Shown piece by piece: positions 25,101 through 37,300 of a stretch of DNA of 64,000 bases. This stretch comes from Atrichornis clamosus (taxonomy: Eukaryota; Chordata; Aves; Passeriformes; Menuridae), in NCBI GenBank assembly GCA_013400975.1, contig WBMZ01000356.1, forward strand, positions 682,001-746,000, given 5' to 3'. Position numbers and translations under genes: made by a program. Under the pieces are notes generated by a model. It saw only the letters and a program-made list of their open reading frames with translations, was not told where the DNA came from and made no database searches. The stretch's first letter is position 1; each line of letters begins with the position of its first letter.

Positions 25101-27044
25101 GTGGAGCAATGCTAAGTATCCTCTGAAAATCTAGTTAAATTAGAGTTCTCTTTATCTATCATGGCAGTAATATCTTCAAAGAAGTCCAACAAGTTAGTCA
25201 AGGTTGAATTCCTTTGCTTCAGTATAGCCCAAGTATTTTGAGATGTTATCCCGCTAACAGAGAGCTCTTAGGATAGCTTTCAATAAAATCTTAAAACAGT
25301 CTTCAAAAGTTATTGGATCCCCATATCATCCTGTATCTCCCATGTAAACTTTCTGATGATTGACCTTAAAATATGTGTCTTTGTTGTTTTATACAAGGAT
25401 CCCAAAGTAAGATAGTGAACTTCATATAAAAAATAAAGTAAAATGTTTCCAAAAGTTCTCGTTCTCTTTCTCCTCTTACCTACTAATGCTCAGGGACATT
25501 GCTTTGATTAAATGAAATTGCAGCAACTAATTACATTATATACCTAAGAGAATATGTTGTTTCCTCTTTGACTTAGAGGACTGATTCCTACCTGAGAAGT
25601 TTGTTTTGTATTTCCTCTACAAAGAATGGAAGCATAGTAAAGACTTAATCATTATATTGTATTTAATCCTGTAGTAACCTCCTAATTTTCACTTCTCAAA
25701 ATTCCAGTCAATATGTAAATTTAATATATAAATGGAACAAGAGCGTTTGGATTCATATAAGTCTTAGTATTGAGAGCTATCCTATCCTTTATGATTGATT
25801 AGCTTTACTTTAATTTAATTTAAAAATAATTTCTAGGGTTTGAATTTGGGGCTTTTTCTCCCATAACATTCTGGAAGTCCCACATTGCCAACTCCTTTTT
25901 CACTTGCATAGCCAGAAGGACACCTTAAGTTTACGCTGGAATAATTTAATTTTTCTGAGTACTTTCACTGGTGCTTGCAAAGTACCTACTCAACACTTGG
26001 CTTTCCTGAGCTGAAGGGCTGTCTGGGCTGATTCCATTTCTGCTGCTGCCAGGCCTCTCCCTCTGTGTAGTGAGTGACCTTTCAGTTCCTTTTCTATCTC
26101 TTCCACGTCTACGGAAAGGCTCTTGGCCTCGCTGGCTCTGAGCTAACCAGACATTTGTGCAGCCCTGCAAATCATGGCTAATGGGCACAACTTACGGAAT
26201 GGTGTCCAAGGAGAAGGAACCCCTCATCAGTATCCCCATTTGAGGGCTTGCATCAGCCCTGTTCCCTCCTCTGCTGTGCCAGGCTGCAGATCAGCCAGGT
26301 TTGCAAAGGCCTCTGTGACCAGTGGCATCAGTGGTATAACCGTGTCTGTTTAAACATAGGGACTTTAATGATGCTCTCATTTAAATTAATGGTACTGCCT
26401 AAGCATTTGTGTGAACTGAACAAAAGTTATGAAAAGTCAGGGGTATCTTGAAATGAAACCCCACTTTTGAGGCTCATGTCTGTTTTGCTTAGGTGGAATA
26501 TCCTTTCTGGCAGGTTTACAAGCATGTGTCAGACAACTGTTTTACAACGAAAACATTTTGCTACAGTCATAGGTTGATAGAATGACTAATTATCATTTAG
26601 GAGGCCCTTTGTTCTGACTCCTCATGTTTCCTCATGTGCTTACAGTCTGAGATTCATTTCTGTCCGAAATTGAATTCATATGTTCTGGAGAAAAAAACCC
26701 CATCCCCTCATTCTTGTACCATGAGGTCTTTTTCTTTCCCCCCGTGACTGATTTTCATAGTCCTGTAACTGATTCTCTTGGTCTGAAATGATAATCCTAT
26801 AACTGCAGGGAGCTCAGGAGAAGTGAAGCTCAGCCGCAGGAAGCAGGTAACTGCTTGGACTACCTGTGGAGAACTGTGCTGAGACAGCCGTGTCAGCTTC
26901 GAGAGAGGTGCCTTGGGCACAGAAAGCATCCCCATTGTTGCTTCACAGAGGGGACTCCCTGCTCTCATCCCTCTTAACACAGACCTCAGACACAGACATT
27001 AATTAATAGCAGCCTGCAGAGGCAGTGAAATCCTATACCTGTAA
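19147..27044. other. Non-coding sequence, no gene seen
   Basis: About 8 kb of mostly AT-rich unique DNA. The longest frames (128 codons at 20276-20662 plus, 116 codons at 22336-22686 minus) are confronted by overlapping frames on the other strand and show no domain. I see no splice pair, RNA gene or clear repeat. Around 26560-26680 there is faint resemblance to an antisense CR1 tail, too eroded to call. Confidence 0.6.
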
Positions 27045-27127
27045 GGATTGCCTGCAGTCACAAGCTGAAACAGAGCCAGGAGCTGAACCCAGCCTGGAGT
27101 TCCAGTCTAGTGCCTTTTACCACTTCC
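27045..27127 (-). mobile_element. MIR-type SINE relic
   Basis: Read on the minus strand, the segment follows the MIR core in order: a GGTAAAAGGCACTAGACTGG start, then CTCCAGGCTGGGTTCAG, then TCCTGGCTCTG, then CTTGTGACTGCAGGCAA. These match the well-known MIR blocks (ACTGGGACTC, TGGGTTCAA, CCCAGCTCTGCC, GTGTGACCTTGGGCAAG). MIR is an ancient tRNA-derived SINE kept as scattered relics in amniotes. The identification is from memory of the consensus; boundaries are approximate. Confidence 0.55.
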
Positions 27128-28054
27128 TTCTCTCACATGACTATTTACATTACTGACGTTTAGAAAAAAACCCCAACCAACTAGATATTTATATATGCTC
27201 ATATTTGCACACAGGATTCTTGCTTTTGAAACAACTTTAAAATCTCTGCAGTCCAAAGGCCTCTGTAAAGCCCAGTGTATCCAAGGGAAAGCACATACTG
27301 AAATTGAAATTTGAATTCTCCCAACATTTCCATAGAGATATAACCAGCCTGGTAAATCCTGTTTTGCCACATTATTTCCCTTTGGCCCAGAATAAAGGAA
27401 TCTAGGGACAGTGGCTGGGTGGCTTCTAGGAACAGTCAAGAGTAGCAAACTGTTAAGGCAATAAGAATGGTTTGGCTTTTAAAGGGATTTCAGGACCACG
27501 GTCTTGATTGCTCTCTACTGCACACTTCAGGCTGACCATCCTTGAGAGGAGAGCATTTGCAAAGCTGAACAGTGGTCTCAGCTGCTTCAGTTTCAGATAA
27601 CCATATGGTGAACAAAGTGTCTATTTACTTTGTGGAAGTAAAAACCACTATCACTTGGTTGTCCTCTTTCCACAAGTTTATAAAATGTTGCATTTGTTGA
27701 CTTTATTAGCTTAAAATTGAAAGTCCTGATTCACTTTTACTCATCTACATGCCCCTCTTGATATCAAAATGTGTGAAGTGGTTGAACCAGACTCTGCCAT
27801 CAAGGCAGGTCCCAGCCCTCTGTGGAGGGCTTATTGTCCCTCTTTACCAAGCAAATGCTACCAGCTTTATCCTAGGTCTACTCAGCCCAGTTCCAGATCA
27901 CCAGTCTCCACCATCAAATACAGGATTGTAGCTTGGAAAGGACACCGTGGATGCCATGAGCAAATCTAGCAAAACAGTCTCAGTTTCTAGACAACCTTGG
28001 GGTCGTTAGAAGTCACTGTAATTTAGAGGATTCCTTATGTCCTCCTAGAAAGTG

Positions 28055-28092
28055 AAACTGCTGTAAAAGCAGAAAACTGCTGTAAAAGCAGA
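28055..28092 (+). repeat. Two tandem 19-bp units
   Basis: The unit AAACTGCTGTAAAAGCAGA is repeated exactly twice (28055-28073 and 28074-28092). Each unit contains a small CTGCT/AGCAG inverted pair. It is a local duplication of unknown significance. Confidence 0.75.
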
Positions 28093-28329
28093 AAAGTAAA
28101 AGCATTAAGTTCTCAAATTAAAAATAAACAAGAACAACTCATCTCTTTGGTTTTTCAGAGCTAATTCATCTAGAAGTATCATTTCATCACATCAATAGGA
28201 TGTTGCCCTCTTACAGTGGCATCTAACATAAATTGCACTATAAAAAAATGGACTAAATCTGAAATTAAGGGAGAGTTTGAGTTACCTGCCTCTAAAAAGC
28301 TTTCTAAGGGAATTCCTTGCATGTTTGTG

Positions 28330-28360
28330 TTATCAGTTCACGTGCAACATGAACTGATAA
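28330..28360. repeat. Perfect 11-bp inverted repeat with 9-nt loop
   Basis: TTATCAGTTCA (28330-28340) and TGAACTGATAA (28350-28360) are exact reverse complements separated by CGTGCAACA. The hairpin is too short for a typical pre-miRNA, and I see no longer terminal inverted repeats that would mark a small DNA transposon. Confidence 0.7.
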
Positions 28361-31300
28361 AGGAATATATGTAAAATGCTAGCACCGTACCTTGAGGCTC
28401 CTACATTCTAATGAAGAGTAATCTGGAAAGAAAAAGAGATTGTTCTTATATTGTAAAAAAGTCTAAATGCCCCAATGATCTTTGTGTTTGTACACAGACA
28501 GCAAAGACAAAACACAGCTGTGAGGTCTAATTTTAGAAGCCACTAACCTTGATCATTCGCTTTTAATAATTGTCCTGTTTGGGAATTCAAAGATTCAAGG
28601 AGGGCATAACCTTGAGGGTTTTAACTAGTCCTTGAATCTAGTATTCACAATGTGTCATCTGATTTTAGAAACAATATTATCAGACTGCATTGGTAAGTAG
28701 TAGCTTGACCATGAGGTCTTTCTCTGGTGTAGGTACAAAATTAGGATGTCCTGGATGCTGAAATGTCATTTTAAATATAAACAACACAGATGATTCCACA
28801 AGAATGTTTCAGCTGAAAGAGATGTGCTAGGAGTCTAACATCATTTTCCCATGTCAATCATAACATAGACAATGAACTGAAGTAAAAATTCATCATTCTT
28901 TAAATCTTGCATTGAACTACCCCACTGAACAGCTCATCCCTCTGAAGAGGAACTTTGTTAGGGTTTTCTGGTAAATAAATGGGGAATTACTGAAAAGTCC
29001 TGAAATGAACCTAATGCTTGAATCTTTGTTTTTCTTCAGTATTGCAGATTGAATCTCAGCAAACTAAAGCTTTTATACATTTTGGAACCCCGCTGGTTTT
29101 GCAAAGCTGAAATATTTGCTACTTCCGAATGTATTATTCATTTGAAACCTTCTTCCATGACTTCTGACTCTCAGTAAGCAAAGTGTCTAAACAGTCACTG
29201 TTCATGTAATTCTATTCAGTTAGAGAGGCCTGTGATATGTAAAAGGAATGAAATAAACCAAGTGTATGCATCCATTAAAACACAAAGGGTAAGGGAGATC
29301 TTAGTCCTGTCCTGCAGTGGCAGAGCGGCTCAATGGCAGCATTAGAACGACACCCTGCACAACTGATCTGACAGTGCCAGAAGGACAATCCCAGCGTACG
29401 GAAGGGAATAGAACTCAGCTGAGCCCAGATTAGTTGAAACTGTACCCATCATATACAGTGTTCTCTGTTGCTGCTAAGAATCCATTTCCTTAGCATTATC
29501 TGCAGTCTTCAGGTTTGCTTTTGATGGCACAGATGAAATTCTGGGATGGCATTACAGGAAAATTCCACAGCAAAATCTACTCCCTATCGTTTTTCTACCT
29601 TATGAGCACAACTCTGTCCAGTCCCTCCCACATAACTCTCAGTTGTATTTCAAACTCAGAATGATTCCCTACATTCCTGGTTAGCACATTCAGAGTTTAA
29701 ACATAAACCAGAAACCAACACTGATTATCATTAAGCATTCCTGTGCCAAATACCTTGCTGAAGCAAAATGATAAAAGTTCAGCACGTCATTCTTGGCAGG
29801 TATGGCTGATTAAACTTTTTTTTTATGCTTCTATTAATATTCTTGGTTTACTATGGTCTCACAATTGCTTTTATTCATCTATATAGTTCCACTTTGTTCT
29901 GTCTTGTGAGCTAATATTTCTGATTCAATACTGTGTCACATACCAAACACAAGCTGTAGAATATTACAGCTAATTATTATATATTATAATAAACTACTGT
30001 GGAGCTAAGGTGTTATCACATACGCTGGCTAAATGCTATGTGAAATCTATCTCTAAAAGGCAACTGCAGAAAATGGGCACCTATTTGCTCACAAATTTTT
30101 CCACTTTACCTGAATGTGCACAGGGTCTGTGTGATGGACTATTGTTTGGTTTCTGCATCCTACCTAGACTTGTATTTATTACTACAGACTGTTCCCATCC
30201 AACTGTCAAAGATCTTTCCAATGACTGTGTTCTTCCATATGTAGGAATGCTTTTTCCTTGCTACTCTCTTCCAGGAGATCCAGGCACTCCAGAAAAGGGT
30301 GGAAAGAAGTAGCAGCTCACAGGCCCTGGTCTGTTTGTCTGCAGGTCATGGAACTGAACAGGCTTCCAATCAGTGCATCACTGATACAGGATTTTAAACC
30401 TGTCACTATCAAAAAACACTTGTTCCTGATGGTGCAAATTCATGAGGTTTTCTGAACTTACTTAAAACTGGAATCAGAAACAAAGCCACAAAACTAAAAA
30501 ATATTAACTAAAGCCTATGGGAATATTTTAGGCATGTATAGAATGATATACCATTGCTGTTTCTGGTGTTCTCCAAACTCTGATGCATTTATATAGATGA
30601 CAGGCTTGACGATGAGAAGGTGTATCTGTCTCTAGAACACTTACAGATTTGATTGCACCCCTCCAGAACTCAGACACACATTACTAGGATCTATCCCAAC
30701 CCCATTCCTTCTTGCATGAAATTTGATAGAAATGAAAATAGTGTTGGCATATAAAGTACTTGGCATTGCAATTAAATTCATTTTCTGTTCTTTGATAAGG
30801 GTTGCCATAGATTCATAACACAATGGGTTCTGCTCATGCAATAAAACCCACCACCTTATCCTACCACTTAGAGTCCAGCAAGGATTGGCAGATAAATCTC
30901 CCAAGAAAGGCAGCCAGACAGAGGCAGAACAAGCCATGGAAAAAATTGGAATGTCTGGGTTGGTTTTTTTCTTCAAGAAGAATTCAGATAATTGGGATTG
31001 CCTTTGTTAACTGACACTGAAACAGATTTTTATACAGGCCACTTGAAATTGTAAGAGGGTGAACATTAAAAAAATGCTAGAAAGTGTGTAGTAAATAAAG
31101 TTATGGAATCCTCTTGAATACCTGAAATAGCTTAAAAAGTTTGGCTAGAATCCCTCAAGTCTGAGGGTCTGTAGCAGGGGATCATTTGGATCCTATTTAA
31201 GAACAAAAATACTGGGATAAAAATGTGGCTTGCTTAGCTTTTTCTGGATTAGGTCAAAGAGACCAAAAAGGTGTGAAAGACTGGCAAACAAAAGAGTTTA

Positions 31301-34300
31301 CGTAGATAGAATTTCTTTAAAACACCTCTAAAGCCTCTGTTTTTCAAGGTCCTCATGAAAATAGCCAGTAAAAAAATTAAACTGTGCCTAGATATTCTCT
31401 TTATCTCCCCGTAACATCAAAATATATTATCAAGATTAGAAATACGTATTCTCCAAGGATTTTGTGTGGTTCTTTTTTTTGATGATGTTTTCAAACATCC
31501 CACTGAACTCAGAATTTTCTTGCTACAGAGAAATCCCCCAAAACACCACTGGAAAAGGCTGTAACCAAGATAAAAATTTCCTTTTAAGGATTTTGGGTGT
31601 TTAGCTAAACTCTCCTCTAAGTCAACTGAAACAGTTCACTCTGCTCCTAGGAGGTAACTCAGCATTACTTGTTTCTTTCGTCAACTATTTTTCCCTTAGA
31701 AGAAGGAACATTCTTGTCTACCTTGCTCTTTCCTACGTGTGTTTTGCTGTGAGTGTCTAAAGTTCCCATCAATCTTGTCAGACGTAGTTGTAGAGTTTGG
31801 ATGGGTTAGAATTCGTTTCTTGGAGAAATAATCCTAAACCAATACTTTGTAATCTGAAGTTCTTAATTTATGCACCGCTGTTGCTTATCTAAAGAACTTT
31901 TGAGAATTTTTTGGAAGATTTTCTGACTACATTTAAGGAGCAAAATGATGGCAAAAACATTTGGCTATGGGCCAAAGCATTTTGCTTTTTTTAGGAATAT
32001 ATTCTATCCTTGTCTGCTTGTTCATTGCTTTCTGTAGTGTGAAAAATTAATCTTTATGCCTTTGGACAATACAAATCACTGTTTATGGACTGGCAATGTT
32101 TATTATTCTTCCTACCAAAATCCATATTCCGAAGAACAAGTATGATGAAATAAGTTTTTACCCCTATTTAATGAAATATAAGTTTACTGAGCTACTTAAA
32201 TCCTGTTCTCATTTAGCTGAGGCTAGGCAGAATAACTTTGTTCATGGATCATGCAACGTGACAAATCAGCTACATGCTGCATGAAAAAATGCTGAGGAAT
32301 TTGATCAAGAAACCTGTATTAGCTTAGAAAGTTGTTGAGTTTCAAATGCAACTACTGGGACGCAAGAGGAGTAGCAGATTTTCTCTAACACTGATTTTGT
32401 GTGAGAGGAGCAGCTATTAGGCAGTCATTAGACACCAGCCTCTTCCTGTGATGCAGACGTGGGTTTTCTACAAAACACCTGTCTGGTTACTGCTGGCTGT
32501 GGGCCGAAATACCTGTGACAAATGCAAGCATCTGTTTATGGGCAGCTGCTAATCCTTTGTCACATCGGATACGAGATGTGAATGGAATAAATTCTTCTTG
32601 TAACAGAAAATTCCAACATTAGAAGATACCTTATTGACCTCAGAATATGTTCTTAAGTTTTTCTTATTCCTACTTAGAAAAATAAATTAGATTTATTGCT
32701 GAAAAGTTCTAATTATTTTTCTTCAAATAAAGCAATGTTGATTACACTTGTGATGGAATTCGTGATCCTTTTATTTAATTTTTTTTCTACTCCTAAGTGA
32801 CCTTATTAAGACCACACAATTTAACCTAATTAAATCTAGTTCTAATTTAATCTAGTTCAGCTCACAAGAGCAGAAATCCATCTGTTCACCGACTTTACAT
32901 GTGAAGCCACTACATAACCTAGTTTTGCATGAAATATTAAGCTGAATATACTGTTCAACATCCCTGGCCTGAAAAGAAACCTGAGGTTCTAATAAAATAC
33001 GAAAATAGTGGATCTGAACATAATGAATACTGAACAATACTTCGATATGCTACGTTTTGTAGAGAACACGAGTAGACACGTACATCATGAAAGAATAATG
33101 TTTTCCATTTGTAATACGAACAAATGGTCAATTTCTGCTGTCCTGCTGCTTATGACAATGTGGGCAGATGGCTCTCAGAGTAGGAGAGATCAATCAAACA
33201 ATGTCAAACTGCACAAAAGTTGTGATATGAATAACCTATAAAATGAGGCCAGTTAAATATAGTGACTATATTGAAAATATAAATTGATGTAACAATATTA
33301 CTATTCTGTACTAAGAGATCTGGTATTTAACAGGATCCATATTTTGAACTTAGCTTACCCATCCTATAAAAAAATTAGTAATGACAAACCTTTGCAGTCT
33401 TTATTCTTTCCTACTGTAATTAATCTTATTTTATAATCGTCAGACCATTCTGAAATAATTGAGTCAGGTTGCTCTGGGACTAGAAGTGACTTATATTGCT
33501 AACTTGCATGAAACAACCTTTGTTGGCTTGAAGAGTAGTTTTCTGAATGAATCTTCATCAAGTACAGTTTTTACCAGACTTTGGAGGTAACAGAATGACA
33601 ACCTTTTCCAAATGTGGTGAAAGGACCAGAAAGCCATAGCAAAACCAAATTTACTATCTGAAAAACCCTTGTCACTGAGAGGGAAAAATTCAGATGTAAA
33701 GCATTTCAATTCTTTAGCCCCTATTGCTATTTTAAGTATTGACATGTCTAGAGTGGACAAGGTCATTTTAGAAAGGGAATAGCAGCTGCTAATTTGAGAG
33801 TTAGAAAGACAACCAAAGGTATTTATGGTAGTTGTAATAGTATGAAGAAAGACCACCACAAAATCCCAAGAATCTGCCGGGAAGCACTTCAGGAAAACTA
33901 CTCTAATAATTAACAAAGCTTCAATTACAACCCACACCACATGCCAGCAGTTGTCAGTGGCTACCATGTTAAAGATCCTCAGTGAGCCTACAAGGATATA
34001 GCATAACTCTCATTCGCTGTACCCCAGTTTTCAGGACTTATGTGTTGTCAATATTCTTATGATACGTCTATAAGCATTTCAAACATAAAACCTTTTTTTT
34101 CCAAACTTGAGTGATGATAGATCTATTTGATCAGATCAGAAACGTAGTGAGCTGTCCAGGAAAACAGAGGAAAATATAGTATTTTGGTGAATTGAAGGGG
34201 AGGACTTTGAACTGCAGGTTAAATTCATTATTTTAACCTATGCTTGCTTCACTGACATCTACTGTCACCTATATGCCTCTATATTCATACATAGAACTTG

Positions 34301-37300
34301 CTTCTGAAAAAATATCTTGCCTTATTCCCATGTTGGATATAATAATAAGATATCACATTTTAATTTGTGGTTACAGTATCCTGAAAATTAGATAGGCCTA
34401 TCCTACAGAAACCAGAGTGGCCAGTTGGTCTGTCGTGGCTACAGAGGCTGTCACACAGAAGCCAAGAGGTAAAGCATGGATTTAAATAAGGTTTCAGAAG
34501 AAGCAAGCCTCATGCAGACGTGGAAAAGTTTGGACAGGAGTAGAGTGGAAGCAAATGGGCCAGCTTTCACAGTAAGAGAAATCTAGAAGACAACATGTGT
34601 CGTCTCAAGTATAGTTGCTGTACTCCCAAAGGTTCCCTTGAGGAAGGGCAAGATACGTTTTACTTTCAGGATGGTAGTTGGCTTTAGATTAAAAAAAAAA
34701 GTGCTAGAAATTTGTGAATGCCTTGTGTGTAAAGCAGAAATACTCAAAACTGCATGAAGATCCTGCGAAGTATTGATGGCGGGTCTTTCTGGGAAACCTG
34801 TGCTGGACTCAGTGTCAGGTGGTTGTCTCAAGGGCCTATTTGCCAGAGGAGATGGTCGGCAAGGGTCCACAGTTGAAGAAGAAGAAAACACACAAAAAAG
34901 GAAATGCCTGATGCTCGACGGTTTAAAATGGAGATTTTCAGTGAGTGAATTTTGATGAAATATCAACCTGGGCCAAATCGGTGTTAGCTCATTACATTAA
35001 ATGGATGACGTGATGTCTGCCTATGTTCACTTCTGTGTTCCATTCACGTACCTTTGCTCTTCTATAGATTTTTCTAATGCTGCAAAGCCTTTTTCTAACA
35101 AAAGTGAGTCACCTCTCCATGACCTGTAAAGTAAGCATTTTATCCTATTTTTTGTGAATCTGGTGCACTGCCTGATTAGTTGACTGACCTGGCCATATAC
35201 CCACTAGAGTTGTGGCAGAACTGGAAACAGAACATTGATCTTTTCCTACGTGCCTCTTACCCTGTGCCTTTTTATGACAGAAAGTCAAACTATTTGGCTG
35301 TCTTTGCCATCAGTTCATGTCCTTTGTACATGTACCTTAGCCTCAGAAATCTGCCTCAATACTTTCAGATCCATCCTTCTGCATTTTTTCTGAGAATTCT
35401 CAGAATTTCTCAGCAATTCTAGCTGCCCTGTTTGCTCCATTGTGGTCTGTGAGGTATGTGCCATAGCTTGGCCAGCAGTTTATGCACCATCTGGCTCATC
35501 AACAGGCAAAACACAAGAGATGATTAGTTAACTTTTGCTCAGAAAGACTGCTAACAGGATTTTTCTTCTCTAGTCGTGTGACAGTTTTCATGAAACTTGT
35601 ATAAATGTAACTGTCTTTAATATTTTCATTCTTGCATCTCACCTTTTCTTACATTGTCTAATTAGATCAAATTGATTGGAGAGGGCTTGACATAAAAGGC
35701 CTGCTTGTAGTACATCTTGCCTCTAAAGAAATTAGTTAAAATCAAACCTAATATAAATGAAATATAAACTCTATAGTGAAGAATAAATTACATTGAAAAA
35801 GTAGACATAAACTTTTGTGTGATTATTCCTGAAACAACTTACTACTCAGCTTCTTTCACATTCCTTTGAAACTTCTGGTAATTCTGAATTTCTGAGGCAA
35901 GGAATGAGACTTCAAAGTTAAGGCATAAATCCTTGGGTCTTGTTTTTCCAGTCAGAGGAGAAATTGCAATGAGGAAATACTCCATACAGCAACCGATCTA
36001 TGAAGCTGAGCTAGATCATTCAGTCTTTCACCCCTAATTGTTTTATGGATCCATTACACATAAGGATTTGTGCTAGCTGATATTTGGCGAAGGAAAAGTC
36101 CACTGCTTGACAAACGGTCTTTCAGTTCCTGTTCTGTCTGAGCCTCCTGATCCCCCTTTGTTTCCCTGTCTGGCATTAGCCTTCTGTTTGGCTGAGTTGC
36201 AGGTGGGTAGTGTTATTACACCAGGAGTGCTTGGCTTGTGTAACTACATTTCTGTCAGTATTTATCATAACAAACACTTTTTCCCTTTCAGTGGATTCCT
36301 AATTAGAGTCTGAAACCTGGTTCAAGGCTGTCTTAATATATCATGGGCCCAATTCTTCTTTCAATTATGTAAAAGTAAGACCAGGCAGCTAATAGAATCA
36401 ATATAGATTTAGGCCGGTAAGATAAAAGTCTAACCCAAGTTTCTATTAAGGAATAAGTTTTCAACTATTTGGGAAAAATAAATAACTTCATGTACTTGTT
36501 GTGTTACTAGCTTGATGAGAAAATGTCAGTTTCCTTGATGAAGGTGATTTTCACTGTGCTTTATTCTCATGGAGAATGTGTAGTTGTGTTGAACACCTGC
36601 AAGTGAGAAGGCTGCAGGCAGTGCTAATGGATGTAACCTGGTCCAGCTTAGCTGTCTGTGTCCAGCATGGGTTAAAAACCTTCGGAGAGCTACAGCAAGG
36701 GAAAACAGTGAGGACAGGCTCACTCCACAGCTGGTGACAGGGTCGTGCAGAGGCACAAGGTATTTTAGGACCTCTATTGCCCCTTGTGCAGATAATGTCA
36801 AGTACAGAAGATTGATAAGGACGTTTCTCGCAGGAATGTAATGTGTCCTATCTCAGAAACAGAGAGCTAAACTGAAGATCTGTTCACACTTGGGCAAGCA
36901 CACTGGAGTGAGCATGCCAGCACTCAGGGAGTTGCTTTAGGAGAATATAATGCCAAAAAATCTCTGACAAGACTTCTGGCAGCCTCCCTCAAAGGGAATC
37001 TGGCATACAGTTAATGTAGGCGGGAGAGTATTTTTTTCACTAGGAGACACTTCATATTTACAGAATCACCGTGAATGAATCTGCTGAGGGTTGGAGATGT
37101 TCACATAATCTACTGTAAACACACAGCACAATTGAAGATCTTAGTCCTTTCAGTCTGTCTTGAAGACATGGGCTTTCCAGTACTATCATGCTAATTCCTA
37201 AAGCAGTCTGAGCTGGTTTTCTTTAACAGAATTGATTCAGAACAATCATAGGAGATTTTTATTATTTTTGGTAAAAAATAAAGGAGTCATACTCTCTCTA

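Noticed and set aside
33491..33967. 158-codon minus-strand frame
   Set aside because: No domain, signal peptide or splice context. I read the opposite strand for a decayed pseudogene and found about as many stops as expected by chance.
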